From: Massilia sp. PDC64
GTDB taxonomy: Bacteria; Pseudomonadota; Gammaproteobacteria; Burkholderiales; Burkholderiaceae_D
NCBI RefSeq assembly: GCF_900101265.1
Contig: NZ_FMZS01000004.1
Span: 1 to 64,000 of the forward strand
Reading direction: 5' to 3'
Length of the DNA: 64,000 bases
A program made the translations under genes and the position numbers. Below the pieces are notes generated by a model. The model had not been told where the DNA came from. It ran no database searches and saw only the letters and a list, made by a program, of their open reading frames with translations. Positions 25,879 through 34,237 of the stretch are shown piece after piece. Numbering within the stretch: the stretch's first letter is position 1; the number at the start of each line of letters is the position of its first letter.

Positions 25879-26788
25879 CGTGCGGTTGGGCGGCGGCCTC
25901 CGCGAGGATCCAGTCCCGCACCGCCGACAGTGCGCGGCTGGCGGCGCCGGGCCGCTCCAGCAGCCAGTAACCGTGGTCGGTCGTCACGGGCGGCAGGCGG
26001 GTGGCCACCGCGAGCCTGCCTTCCGCGAGCAGGTTGGCGACGAGCGCCAGCCGGCCGAGCGCGACGCCTTGTCCGGCCAGTGCCGCCTGCACGACCTGGT
26101 CGTACTGGTTGAACAGCAGGCGCCCATTCCCGGCCGTGCCGGACTTGTGGCCGGCGCCCCGCAGCCAGTGCTTCCACTGGAGCCAGGGCCGGGAAGGGTC
26201 GTCGTAGTCGATCAGCACGTGGCGGCGCAGCTGGGGCGTGTCCTCGATGGCCGTCACGCCCAGCGACGGATGCGCCACGGGCACGAGGATCTCGCCGAAC
26301 AGGCGTATCGCACCATGGGGCGCCGCCGCGTCCGGGCAATAGCGCAGCGCGAGGTCCATGCCGTCCCGCTCCAGGTCCATCAGGCGGTTGGTGGCGGCGA
26401 CGCGCACGTCGATGTCGGGCGCCCCGCGCTGGAAGGCGCCCAGCCGGGGCAGGAGCCACAGCGCGGTGACGCCGATCGTGGCCGTAATGGTGATGCATGG
26501 CCGCTCGGCGGGCGGGCGCAGCGTGCCGATCACGGACCCCAGTTGTTCCAGCATCGGATCGGCGGTGCGGAACAGGTGCCGGCCTTCCGGTGTGAATTCG
26601 ATGCTGCGATACGCGCGCACGAACAGGCGGCAGCCGAGCGCCGTCTCCAGCGCCTGGATCTGGCGGCTCACGGCGGACTGCACGACGCAAAGGTCCTGCG
26701 CGGCGAGCGTGATGCTCATGCGGCGGCCCACCGCGACGAAGGTGCGCAGCAGGTCCAGCGGCGGAAGGTCGATCAGTCGGTTCTGCAT
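25868..26788 (-). CDS. LysR-family transcriptional regulator (GcvA-like)
   Basis: A 306-residue protein. The start at 26788 is set by AAGGAG nine bases upstream, within a slightly longer open frame. It has the HTH FVAVGRRMSITLAAQDLCVVQSAVSRQIQALE and a GcvA-like effector domain (LDLALRYCPD-type DGMDLALRY, AALAGQGVALGRLALV). It is divergent from the CmcJ/NvfI-type oxidoreductase and is the obvious candidate to regulate it. Confidence 0.9.
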   Translation of the reverse strand: MQNRLIDLPPLDLLRTFVAVGRRMSITLAAQDLCVVQSAVSRQIQALETALGCRLFVRAYRSIEFTPEGRHLFRTADPMLEQLGSVIGTLRPPAERPCITITATIGVTALWLLPRLGAFQRGAPDIDVRVAATNRLMDLERDGMDLALRYCPDAAAPHGAIRLFGEILVPVAHPSLGVTAIEDTPQLRRHVLIDYDDPSRPWLQWKHWLRGAGHKSGTAGNGRLLFNQYDQVVQAALAGQGVALGRLALVANLLAEGRLAVATRLPPVTTDHGYWLLERPGAASRALSAVRDWILAEAAAQPHVKP

Positions 26789-26904
26789 GGGACGGCTCCT
26801 TCGCATGCGGGCCCGGCATGCGATCCGGTCATTTTAAACGTTTGAACGGAACGCCGCGACGGCTTGTAATGAAGACTCTTCTTCACTTCATTCGAGAGGC
26901 CAGC

Positions 26905-27726
26905 ATGCAACCAGGATCCGTCAGCGCGACGCTCGAGTACCTGCAAAGCGCAGACCGCAAACCCGTCACCTACCTGCTCGCACCGCCGGGCGGGCATACC
27001 TGGGAGACGGGCTATTACGCAGCGACGCCGGTGACCATCCGCGACGGCCGCGGGCAGGCCGATCCGCCGCGGCTCGAGCGCGAAGGCTTCCAGTTGTACA
27101 GCGCGCCGAGCGCGATGGCGTCTTTCGGCGACCGCGCCGAGATCGAGCGCGTGTACTACCGCGAGATGGAGGAACTCGCGCGAGTCGTGACCGGCGCGAG
27201 TCGCGCGATCGTGTTCGATCATCTCGTGCGCCGGCGCGATCCCGGGATTCCCACGCCGTTCGGCGCACGCGACGGGCAGCGGCCCAGTACCGCCACGCGC
27301 GTGCACTGCGACTTCACGCCGGCGTCGGCGCAGCGCAGGCTGGCGATCGAAACGGAAGCGCACGGCATCCCGTCCGTCTCCCGTTATGCCATCCTCAATC
27401 TGTGGCGTTCGACGCGGCTGCCGGTGCTGGACGCGCCGCTGGCGGTCTGCGATGCGCGGACCGTGCAGCCGGGAGATCTCGTCGCCGCGGACATCGTTTA
27501 TCCGACCCGCACCGGCGAAATCTTCGAAGTGTTGTATAACCCGGCCCATGCGTGGACGTATTTTCACGGGATGCAGTTCGACGAGGTGCTGCTGTTCAAG
27601 CAGTACGATTCGCGTGACGGCATGCCATGCTTTACGCCGCACGCCGCGTTCGTGCATCCGGACACGCCGCCCGGTACGCCGCCGCGCGAGAGCATCGAGA
27701 TCCGTTGCCTCCTCATCTACAACTGA
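26905..27726 (+). CDS. CmcJ/NvfI-family oxidoreductase
   Basis: A 273-residue protein. I start it at ATG 26905 (GAGAGG upstream), giving MQPGSVSATLEYL. Family features: AIVFDHLVRRRDPG, TRVHCDFTPASAQRRL (likely metal-binding HxD), ILNLWRSTRLPVLDAPLAVCDA, WTYFHGMQFDEVLLFKQYDS, and PRESIEIRCLLIYN at the C-terminus. Characterised members (CmcJ in cephamycin synthesis, fungal AsaB/NvfI) are non-haem iron/2-oxoglutarate-type hydroxylases or related enzymes. The gene lies 12 bp before the DsbA-like isomerase and is divergent from a LysR gene, so a small inducible catabolic or modification unit is likely; the substrate is unknown. Confidence 0.8.
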   Translation: MQPGSVSATLEYLQSADRKPVTYLLAPPGGHTWETGYYAATPVTIRDGRGQADPPRLEREGFQLYSAPSAMASFGDRAEIERVYYREMEELARVVTGASRAIVFDHLVRRRDPGIPTPFGARDGQRPSTATRVHCDFTPASAQRRLAIETEAHGIPSVSRYAILNLWRSTRLPVLDAPLAVCDARTVQPGDLVAADIVYPTRTGEIFEVLYNPAHAWTYFHGMQFDEVLLFKQYDSRDGMPCFTPHAAFVHPDTPPGTPPRESIEIRCLLIYN

Positions 27727-27738
27727 CAGGAATCATGT

Positions 27739-28386
27739 ATGAATACGATCGAATTCTGGTTCGACTTCGGCAGCAATTACAGCTACCTGACCATGATGCG
27801 CATCCGCCAGCTCGCGCTTGACGCGGGTGTGCAGGTCGTGCTGAAACCCTTCCTGCTGGGGCCGATCTTCAAGGCGCAGGGGTGGGCCACGTCGCCGTTC
27901 GTGCTGCAGGCCGCCAAGGGGCGCTATGTATGGCGCGACATGGAGCGCCAGTGCATGAAATATGGCCTGCGCTGGCGACGCCCGTCGGTGTTTCCCCGTA
28001 ACGGTCTGCTGGCCGCGCGCGTGGCGTTGCAGGGGGAGGGCGCCGCGTGGCAATTCGCGTTTTGCGAGCGGGTCATGCTGGCCAATTTCGCGGACGACCG
28101 GGAGATCGGCGACGAGGCGGTCATCAGTGGCATTCTTGCCGGACTCGGTTTGGACAGCGGCGCGATCATCGCGGCGGCGCAGGGCGATGCGTGCAAGGCC
28201 GAACTGCGTGCGCGGACCGAGGCTGCCCAGTCGCGTGGCATCTTCGGCGCGCCCATGTTCTTCGTGGGCGACGAGATGTTCTGGGGGAACGACCGGCTCG
28301 AGGACGCGCTGGTCCTGGCTGGCCGGACAAATTCATTAGCACCATTAGGAAAAAACATGCGGTCCCGAGACCCGCTGGATGGATAG
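27739..28386 (+). CDS. 2-hydroxychromene-2-carboxylate isomerase family (DsbA/GST-kappa fold)
   Basis: A 215-residue protein. The N-terminus IEFWFDFGSNYSYLTMMRI places a serine where DsbA has its first active cysteine, as in GST-kappa and HCCA isomerase; FKPFLLGPIF-type VLKPFLLGPIFKAQGW and GIFGAPMFFVGDEMFWGNDRLEDAL are family signatures. HCCA isomerase (NahD) uses glutathione in naphthalene catabolism. No naphthalene genes are here, so a related glutathione-dependent isomerisation is more likely. It is probably co-transcribed with the CmcJ/NvfI gene. Confidence 0.85.
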   Translation: MNTIEFWFDFGSNYSYLTMMRIRQLALDAGVQVVLKPFLLGPIFKAQGWATSPFVLQAAKGRYVWRDMERQCMKYGLRWRRPSVFPRNGLLAARVALQGEGAAWQFAFCERVMLANFADDREIGDEAVISGILAGLGLDSGAIIAAAQGDACKAELRARTEAAQSRGIFGAPMFFVGDEMFWGNDRLEDALVLAGRTNSLAPLGKNMRSRDPLDG

Positions 28387-28428
28387 AATGCAGACCGGAT
28401 CGTTTACGTACCGGCTATGAGGAAGTTC

Positions 28429-29460
28429 ATGAAAATTGGGAAGTGCATTCTCGGGATAACCATCGCGACTGCCCTGGCAGGCTGCGCCTCGGAGCCAGTA
28501 AAGGGCTCGTTTCACTGGACATCGAGTGCGCCCCTGATTTCGCCTCAACCGGTGCCGGACCAGACGATCTACGGCGTGAAGGATCCGTCGATCGTCCACG
28601 TGAACGGCAAATATCACGTGTTCATGACGACGGCCGGGTCGAAAGGCTGGGGGCTCGCATACACCAGCTTCGACAACTGGGCGGATGCAGCGTCCGCGCC
28701 CATCGTCCCGCTCGACAAGTCGCCGATGGGGCCGGGTTATCGCGCCGCGCCGCAGGTCTTCTATTTCGCGCCGCAAAAGAAATGGTATCTCGTCTACCAG
28801 GGCGGCGATCCGCTGTATTCGACGTCCGACGATATCGGTGACCCGATGTCGTGGAGCGCCCCGAAACCGTTCTTCCCGGTTGCCCCGGACATCATCAAGG
28901 AACCGCAAGGCTACGGCTGGCTGGATTTCTGGGTAATCTGCGACGACAGGAAATGCTATCTGTTCAATACCGATGACCATGGGCGGCTGCTGCGGTCCGA
29001 AACGGACGTGAGCCAGTTCCCGAACGGTTTCCGCAATACGGTCGCCGTCCTCAGCGAAAAGACGGAGGACCTGTTCGAGGCGAGCAATACGTACCGGCTT
29101 GCGAATACGGATACGTACATCACGCTGGTCGAAGCGATGTCCCCGAAAGGGCGCTACTTCCGGATCTGGAAGAGCGATCGCCTGGACGGAAAATGGGAGC
29201 CGTTTTCTGCCGCGCTTATGAACACGTTCGCAGGCAGCGACAACGTCGAAGAAATCTGGTCGGAAGGGATCTCGCACGGCGAAATGATACGGACGAATGC
29301 CGATCAGACGATGACGATCGATCCGTGCCGGCCGCTCGAATACCTTTTCCAGGGTAACGATCCGAAAGTGCGTGTGGATGACTACATCAAACTTCCGTAT
29401 CGCCTTGGTGTCATTACGGCGAAAGGCGACAATCCGTTGAGCGCGCTCTGCCGCCGGTAG
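28429..29460 (+). CDS. GH62 alpha-L-arabinofuranosidase, lipoprotein
   Basis: A 343-residue lipoprotein (lipobox LAGC, Cys19). The rest is one GH62 five-bladed propeller: SFHWTSSAPLISPQP, GVKDPSIVHVNGKYHVF (general base Asp52), GYGWLDFWVICDD, DLFEASNTYRL (a candidate acid Glu near 217), and EIWSEGISHGEMIRTNAD. GH62 removes arabinose from arabinoxylan. I start it at ATG 28429, where AGGA lies five bases upstream; ATG 28417 is an alternative. The family is common in fungi and streptomycetes and uncommon in proteobacteria. Base composition looks more AT-rich than the neighbours, hinting at acquisition. It lies apart from the main xylan locus. Confidence 0.88.
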   Translation: MKIGKCILGITIATALAGCASEPVKGSFHWTSSAPLISPQPVPDQTIYGVKDPSIVHVNGKYHVFMTTAGSKGWGLAYTSFDNWADAASAPIVPLDKSPMGPGYRAAPQVFYFAPQKKWYLVYQGGDPLYSTSDDIGDPMSWSAPKPFFPVAPDIIKEPQGYGWLDFWVICDDRKCYLFNTDDHGRLLRSETDVSQFPNGFRNTVAVLSEKTEDLFEASNTYRLANTDTYITLVEAMSPKGRYFRIWKSDRLDGKWEPFSAALMNTFAGSDNVEEIWSEGISHGEMIRTNADQTMTIDPCRPLEYLFQGNDPKVRVDDYIKLPYRLGVITAKGDNPLSALCRR

Positions 29461-29475
29461 TGTTACCATAGCGAC

Positions 29476-29538
29476 ATGCACCGCACCCACTTCACCCGTC
29501 AAGCGATTATTACCACCATCATCCGGATGGTGGGCTGA
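29476..29538 (+). CDS. Possible 20-codon leader peptide (attenuator-like)
   Basis: ATG 29476 opens a 20-codon frame ending in TGA 29536-29538, with the run ATT ATT ACC ACC ATC ATC (Ile-Ile-Thr-Thr-Ile-Ile). The end of the frame falls in hairpin 29513-29533 and a second hairpin follows at 29554-29569. The layout resembles ile/thr-type attenuation leaders, but there is no clear ribosome site and the next gene (SnoaL-like) is not an amino-acid biosynthesis gene. Confidence 0.3.
   Translation: MHRTHFTRQAIITTIIRMVG
29513..29533 (+). other. Hairpin in the leader region
   Basis: CCACCATC-ATCCG-GATGGTGG: 8-bp perfect arms around 5 nt, overlapping the Thr-Ile codons of the possible leader peptide. 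In an attenuator this would be the pause or antiterminator element. Confidence 0.5.
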
Positions 29539-29553
29539 CGCTTTTCACTGCGA

Positions 29554-29569
29554 CCCGCCTGGAGGCGGG
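29554..29569 (+). terminator. GC-rich hairpin before the SnoaL-like gene
   Basis: CCCGCC-TGGA-GGCGGG followed by TTCG. The stem is strong, the T tract is poor. It could end GH62 transcription or act as an attenuator 44 bp before the next start codon. Confidence 0.4.
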
Positions 29570-29613
29570 TTCGCACCACAACCAGTCTCCATGGCACAAC
29601 CCAAGGAGACACC

Positions 29614-30015
29614 ATGGCACCCCATCCTCTCGAACAACTGATCCGCGCTGCCGATGCCGCCATCACGGCGGAGGACTTCGATACGCTGATGGATTTTTAT
29701 GCCGACGACGCGACACTCGTCGTCAAGCCCGGCCTGAACGTCACGGGCAAGGCGAACATCCGCGCGGCGTTCGCGCGCATCGCGGAATACGTGCAGCACA
29801 GCCTCGTCGTCGGACAGGGACGGATGGAAGTGATCGAAGGCGGGGATACCGCCCTCGTCATCATGGAGTCCACATTGAACTACGTGGACGCGGGCGCGAA
29901 GGTCGATGTCACGCGACGCGCGACGTATGTGTTCCGGCGCGACGCCGACAGGCGCTGGGTGTGCACCGTCGACAATTCGTACGGCACGGCGCTGCTGGAT
30001 TACCCGCCCAGGTAG
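29614..30015 (+). CDS. SnoaL-like / DUF4440 (NTF2-fold) protein
   Basis: A 133-residue cone-shaped NTF2-like protein: LIRAADAAITAEDFDTLMDFYADDATLVVKPG at the N-terminus and VDVTRRATYVFRRDADRRWVCTVDNSYG at the end. Such proteins are small ligand binders or isomerases. The start has AAGGAGACACC. Its 3' end overlaps the convergent alanine racemase gene by 16 bp. Confidence 0.8.
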   Translation: MAPHPLEQLIRAADAAITAEDFDTLMDFYADDATLVVKPGLNVTGKANIRAAFARIAEYVQHSLVVGQGRMEVIEGGDTALVIMESTLNYVDAGAKVDVTRRATYVFRRDADRRWVCTVDNSYGTALLDYPPR

Positions 30016-31130
30016 CGCCGCTCGAACCGGTTGCCCAAGCGCGTCAGCACTTCGTAACCGATCGTCCCGGCCTCCGCCGCGACGACGTCGACATGCTGAT
30101 GCGGGCCGAGGAGCTCCACCGTCATGCCCGGCTGCAGCCGGGACTCGGGAATGCCGGTGACGTCCAGCGTGATGCTGTCCATCGACACGGTGCCGGCGAC
30201 CGGCACGCGCACGCCGTCGATGTACGCGCTGCCGCGGCCGGACAGGGCGCGCAGCCAGCCGTCCGCGTAGCCGACGGCGATGGTGGCGATGCGGCGCGTG
30301 CCATCCGCCACGTAGCGGGCGCCGTAGCCGACGGCGTCGCCCGCTTCGATCGTACGCACCTGCACGATGCGTGCGTCCAGCGACACGGCCTGGCGCAGCG
30401 GGTTCGGATGCCCCGGCTGCGGATTGATGCCGTACAGCGCGGCGCCGGGACGAGCGAGATCGTAATGAAAATCGGGGCCGAGGAAGACGGCCGACGAATT
30501 CGCGAGACTCGCGTGCATGGCCGGGAACTGCGCGCGGATCGCGTCGAAACGGCGGCGCTGGCGCTCGTTCATCGGATGATCCGGCACGTCCGCGCAGGCC
30601 AGGTGGCTCATCAGGAGAACCGGGTCGAACGCGGCGAGCCAGTCGCGCGGATCGCCCAGCGCGGCGAGATCGGCGGGCGCGAGGCCCATGCGCGACATGC
30701 CGCTGTCGACCTGCACCGCGCAAGCAAGCCGGCGGCCGAGGCGGGCGCACAGGGCGCTCCACTCGCGCACCTGGCCCGGGTCGTTCAGCACCGGCGTCAG
30801 GCCGTGCTCGAGGAAGTCGGCGGCGGTGCCCGGCGGTGGGCCGTGCAGTACGTAGATCGTGCTGTCGGGCGGGACGATGTCGCGCAGGCGGATGCCTTCG
30901 TCGACGTGGGCCGTGAAGAACACGCGGCAGCCCGCGCGCACGAGGGCCGGCGCCACGCGCACCATGCCGAGGCCATAGGCGTCGGCCTTCATCACGCCGG
31001 CGACGACGGCGCCGGCCGCGCGTTCCACCAGCAGGCGGTAGTTCGCCGCGATGGCGTCCAGGTCGATCGTCAGGACGGCGCCGGCACGGGCCGCGTGGGT
31101 GATATGCGAAGGGTGGGCGATGGCGTTCAT
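30000..31130 (-). CDS. dadX: Alanine racemase, catabolic type
   Basis: A 376-residue fold-type III PLP enzyme. PLP lysine Lys48 lies in [11 protein letters not shown]; the catalytic tyrosine is in [10 protein letters not shown]; also [10 protein letters not shown] and [13 protein letters not shown]. It interconverts L- and D-alanine. I start it at ATG 31130 because it overlaps the dadA stop (ATGA), the usual dadA-dadX arrangement: the racemase makes D-alanine which DadA oxidises to pyruvate. The Lrp-type gene divergent from dadA is the likely regulator. A biosynthetic alr may exist elsewhere. Confidence 0.92.
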   Translation of the reverse strand: MNAIAHPSHITHAARAGAVLTIDLDAIAANYRLLVERAAGAVVAGVMKADAYGLGMVRVAPALVRAGCRVFFTAHVDEGIRLRDIVPPDSTIYVLHGPPPGTAADFLEHGLTPVLNDPGQVREWSALCARLGRRLACAVQVDSGMSRMGLAPADLAALGDPRDWLAAFDPVLLMSHLACADVPDHPMNERQRRRFDAIRAQFPAMHASLANSSAVFLGPDFHYDLARPGAALYGINPQPGHPNPLRQAVSLDARIVQVRTIEAGDAVGYGARYVADGTRRIATIAVGYADGWLRALSGRGSAYIDGVRVPVAGTVSMDSITLDVTGIPESRLQPGMTVELLGPHQHVDVVAAEAGTIGYEVLTRLGNRFERRYLGG

Positions 31131-32419
31131 GCCTTGGCCAGCTCCGCGCGCACGTTCGCGGTCCGCGTGCCGGCGTAGCGGAACACGGCCAGGTCGTCGG
31201 CATGGATGGCCGGGACCTTGCCGCTCACCAGGTCGGCGATGACGCTGGCCGAGCCGCATGCCATCGTCCAGCCCAGGGTGCCGTGGCCCGTGTTGAGGAA
31301 CAGGTTCTTCAGCGGGGTGGCGCCGACGATCGGCGTGCTGTCCGGCGTCATCGGACGCAGGCCCGTCCAGAACGTGGCGCGTGCGACGTCGCCGCCGCCG
31401 GGGAACAGGTCGTTCACGACGAGTTCCAGCGTCTCGCGCCGGCGCGGATTCAGTTCCTTGCTGTAGCCCGCGATCTCCGCCATGCCGCCCACGCGGATGC
31501 GGTCGTCGAAGCGGGTCACCGCAATCTTGTAGGTCTCGTCCAGGATCGTGGAGACGGGTGCTTTCGCCGCGTCGACGATCGGCACCGTGATCGAATAGCC
31601 CTTGAGCGGGTAGACGGGCACGCGGAACTGGTCCTTCAGCAGCAGGCGCGAATAGCTGCCCAGTGCCAGCACGTAGCGGTCGGCCGTCACGCGGCCTTTG
31701 TCCGTTTGCACGCCGGTGACCTGGCCGTTGGCGATGTCCAGGCGCTCGATCGCCGTGTCGAACTGGAAGCGCACGCCGAGCTCGCGCGCCATCTGGGCGA
31801 GGCGCGTCGTGAACAGCTGGCAGTCGCCCGTCTCGTCGTTCGGCAGGCGCAGGCCGCCGACCAGTTTGTCGCGCACGTGGGCCAGCGCCGGCTCGGCCTG
31901 CGCGAGCTGCTCGCGTTCCAGGACTTCGAACGCGACGCCGGCCTGCTTCAGCACCTCGATGTCCTTGGCGGCGCCGTCGAACTGCGCCTGCGTGCGGAAC
32001 AGTTGCAACGTGCCTTGCTGGCGGCCCTCATAAGTGATACCCGTCTCGGCACGCAGCGCACGGATGCAATCGCGGCTATATTCCGCCAGGCGTACCATGC
32101 GTTCCTTGTTGACGGCGTAGCGGTCGGCGTCGCAGTTTTTGTACATCTCCCACATCCACTGAAGCTGGAAGAGGGTGCCGTCCGGCTGGATCGCGAGCGG
32201 GGCGTGGCGCTGGAACAGCCATTTGAACGCTTTCAGCGGAATGCCCGGCGCCGCCCACGGCGACGCATAGCCCGGCGAGATCTGGCCGGCGTTGGCGAAG
32301 CTGGTTTCCAGGGCCGGACCCGGTTGACGGTCGATCACGGTGACGTCGTGGCCGGCCTTGGCCAGATAATAGGCGGTGGTCACGCCGACCACGCCGCTGC
32401 CGAGTACGATGACGCGCAT
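31127..32419 (-). CDS. dadA: D-amino acid dehydrogenase small subunit
   Basis: A 430-residue FAD enzyme. The dinucleotide-binding motif [21 protein letters not shown] starts at residue 3; later [19 protein letters not shown] and the C-terminal [29 protein letters not shown] are diagnostic of DadA. It oxidises D-alanine and other D-amino acids to keto acids at the inner membrane. AAGGAAAGCT precedes the start. Overlaps dadX by 4 bp and diverges from lrp. Confidence 0.95.
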   Translation of the reverse strand: MRVIVLGSGVVGVTTAYYLAKAGHDVTVIDRQPGPALETSFANAGQISPGYASPWAAPGIPLKAFKWLFQRHAPLAIQPDGTLFQLQWMWEMYKNCDADRYAVNKERMVRLAEYSRDCIRALRAETGITYEGRQQGTLQLFRTQAQFDGAAKDIEVLKQAGVAFEVLEREQLAQAEPALAHVRDKLVGGLRLPNDETGDCQLFTTRLAQMARELGVRFQFDTAIERLDIANGQVTGVQTDKGRVTADRYVLALGSYSRLLLKDQFRVPVYPLKGYSITVPIVDAAKAPVSTILDETYKIAVTRFDDRIRVGGMAEIAGYSKELNPRRRETLELVVNDLFPGGGDVARATFWTGLRPMTPDSTPIVGATPLKNLFLNTGHGTLGWTMACGSASVIADLVSGKVPAIHADDLAVFRYAGTRTANVRAELAKA

Positions 32420-32525
32420 AGCTTTCCTTATGTCTCTGTTATTCTAGAATTAGAAATTGTTTTCATTGTAGTGGTCGCAATGCGATAATTGTTTCGGTTT
32501 GCTCTTAATTTTTTAGTGAAAAATC
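32420..32525. promoter_or_regulatory. AT-rich divergent control region of dadA and lrp
   Basis: This 106-bp gap is clearly more AT-rich than the surroundings and contains the 10-bp palindrome ATTCTAGAAT at 32441-32450 followed by TAGAAAT, in line with degenerate AT-rich Lrp sites. Both promoters should lie here. Confidence 0.5.
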
Positions 32526-33011
32526 ATGCGTGTGCAAAAAGACTCGAACCGTGTGCTGGACCGCATCGACCTGCACATCCTGTCCATCCTGCAGGAGGAC
32601 GGCCGCATCGTGATGAAGGACCTGGCCGAGCGCGTCGGGCTGTCGCTGACGCCCTGCATCGAGCGCGTGAAACGCATGGAGCGCGACGGCGTCATCGCGG
32701 GCTACCACGCGCGCGTGGCGCCGCGGGCGCTGGGACTGCAGATCCTCGTGTTCGTGGAAATCACGCTGCGCCAGAAGTCGGAGCAGGCCTTCGAGCGCTT
32801 CCGGCGCGCGATGCTGTCGATTCCGGAGGTGATGGAATGCCATCTCGTGTCCGGCGATTTCGATTACCTGATCAAGGCGCGCATCCCGGAAATGACGGAA
32901 TACCGGCGGCTGCTGGGCGAGATCCTGCACGTGGCGGATGGCGGCCAGTCGAAGAGCTACGTCGTGATGGAAGAGGTCAAGGAGACGCTGGCGGTGTCGA
33001 TCGCGCGGTGA
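32526..33011 (+). CDS. lrp: Lrp/AsnC-family regulator
   Basis: A 161-residue Lrp protein: N-terminal HTH (LDRIDLHILSILQEDGRIVMKDLAERVGLSLTPCIERVKRME) and the RAM effector domain (VFVEITLRQKSEQAFERF, VMECHLVSGDFDYLIKARIPEM). It is divergent from dadA and probably activates dadAX in response to alanine, as Lrp or BkdR-like proteins do elsewhere. Confidence 0.93.
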   Translation: MRVQKDSNRVLDRIDLHILSILQEDGRIVMKDLAERVGLSLTPCIERVKRMERDGVIAGYHARVAPRALGLQILVFVEITLRQKSEQAFERFRRAMLSIPEVMECHLVSGDFDYLIKARIPEMTEYRRLLGEILHVADGGQSKSYVVMEEVKETLAVSIAR

Positions 33012-33106
33012 TTCGATCGGCATGCGCGTGTGTGCCTGTTACGCGTCCCCTGGAACCCGGCCATGGCATCGTGCATACTAGCCTCCCGCTAACGCCACTT
33101 TGACCC

Positions 33107-33502
33107 ATGAAACCACGACTTCATTTCGCTTGCATAACGATGCTTCTCACGGCATTTTCAGCCGGTGCTACCCCATCTCGACCGGGTCCCAAGGATGCAT
33201 GTCTCGCCATGGACGACACGTCTTGCGTCGTTTCGGACGTTCATGCATTTTCTGCAGTTGACCTGAACGCTGACGGTGAAGAAGAGATGATTTTCGCTTG
33301 GTCCGGCGGCTCTTGCGGAGAACAGCACTGGATATTCATGCGAAAACAAGGGAAATGGGAACAAATCGGCAACTGGTGCGGCATGGACGGCGGTGCGTAT
33401 TCAGTTCTTAAGTCGAAACACAAGGGTTTCCGCGACATCGATACTCACTTCGGCGTCCTCCGGTTCAACGGAAAAGAGTACCCGAATACGACGAAGAAAT
33501 AA
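33107..33502 (+). CDS. Secreted hypothetical protein with Ca-loop-like motif
   Basis: A 131-residue protein with a signal peptide (residues 1-21). It has four cysteines in the mature part and a segment AVDLNADGEEEMIFAWSG resembling an FG-GAP/EF-type calcium loop found in VCBS-like proteins. The coding sequence is noticeably less GC-rich than its neighbours, as is the next gene. No function can be assigned. Confidence 0.65.
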   Translation: MKPRLHFACITMLLTAFSAGATPSRPGPKDACLAMDDTSCVVSDVHAFSAVDLNADGEEEMIFAWSGGSCGEQHWIFMRKQGKWEQIGNWCGMDGGAYSVLKSKHKGFRDIDTHFGVLRFNGKEYPNTTKK

Positions 33503-33676
33503 GTCGTTGGCCAGAAGGTGAAAGTCTGTGAGCATTGTGCGCTGGCATCCTGTTATCCTGGTCGAACGGCCGCCTGCGGCCAGGAGCGTGCATCCGGCGG
33601 CAGCGCATCCGGAAGTCTACAGGGCACGCGAGTCGTTACTCATCGTTAAAAAAGACGCTTTGTTCGAGGATCTCTC

Positions 33677-34180
33677 ATGAGAAGACTTGTCGCGCTGCTC
33701 GGCCTCCTCTTGCCGCCGCTGGCATTTGCCGGTCCGACGGTGTTGAGCGCCAGGGATATGGGATGGGAAGTTCGGTTCGAGGCACCGGCTACCGAAAAGC
33801 TGGAAGAGCAGAGTACACCTGCGGCTTACCATTATCTCGGTAATGCCGGAAAATTCAATCTGTCGTTGTTTATCGAGTCGCCGCAGTGTAGTGGCGGTGC
33901 GTCGAGCGAAAACCAGATTCGCTGTTTTCTTGGTCGGGTCGAACACTTGCCGGGCCTGGTAAAACAGTCGATTCGAATGAATCAATTACCGAAAGCAGTG
34001 CAAATCTCATATCTGCAATACGGGCAGGTAGGTGAAACGGCCGTAAAGGTCTTGCACTCGCACATCCTCTTCGCCGATAAAGGTAAATGGGGCGATTTAC
34101 ATGGGTCGGTTGTCAGACCGGATACCTCCGAGATCGCGACGCTCCTGGCGCTGGGTGACGGCTTCAGCTTCACTGACTAG
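33677..34180 (+). CDS. Secreted hypothetical protein
   Basis: A 167-residue protein with a signal peptide (LVALLGLLLPPLAFAG) and no recognised domain. Two cysteines (SPQCSGG, QIRCFLG) may be disulfide-bonded. GAGGATCTCTC precedes the start. Like the preceding gene it is AT-richer than average. The 174-bp gap before it holds only a GGCCGC-CT-GCGGCC inverted repeat at 33568-33581. Confidence 0.65.
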   Translation: MRRLVALLGLLLPPLAFAGPTVLSARDMGWEVRFEAPATEKLEEQSTPAAYHYLGNAGKFNLSLFIESPQCSGGASSENQIRCFLGRVEHLPGLVKQSIRMNQLPKAVQISYLQYGQVGETAVKVLHSHILFADKGKWGDLHGSVVRPDTSEIATLLALGDGFSFTD

Positions 34181-34237
34181 GCACGCAGAAGTTTGACGGC
34201 GGGCCGCACGGGATAGGCCGGTCCTCCGCTTAGCGCG

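Noticed and set aside
33568..33581. GGCCGC-CT-GCGGCC hairpin as a terminator
   Set aside because: The loop is too small, no T tract follows and it lies well after the preceding stop, so there is no real support.
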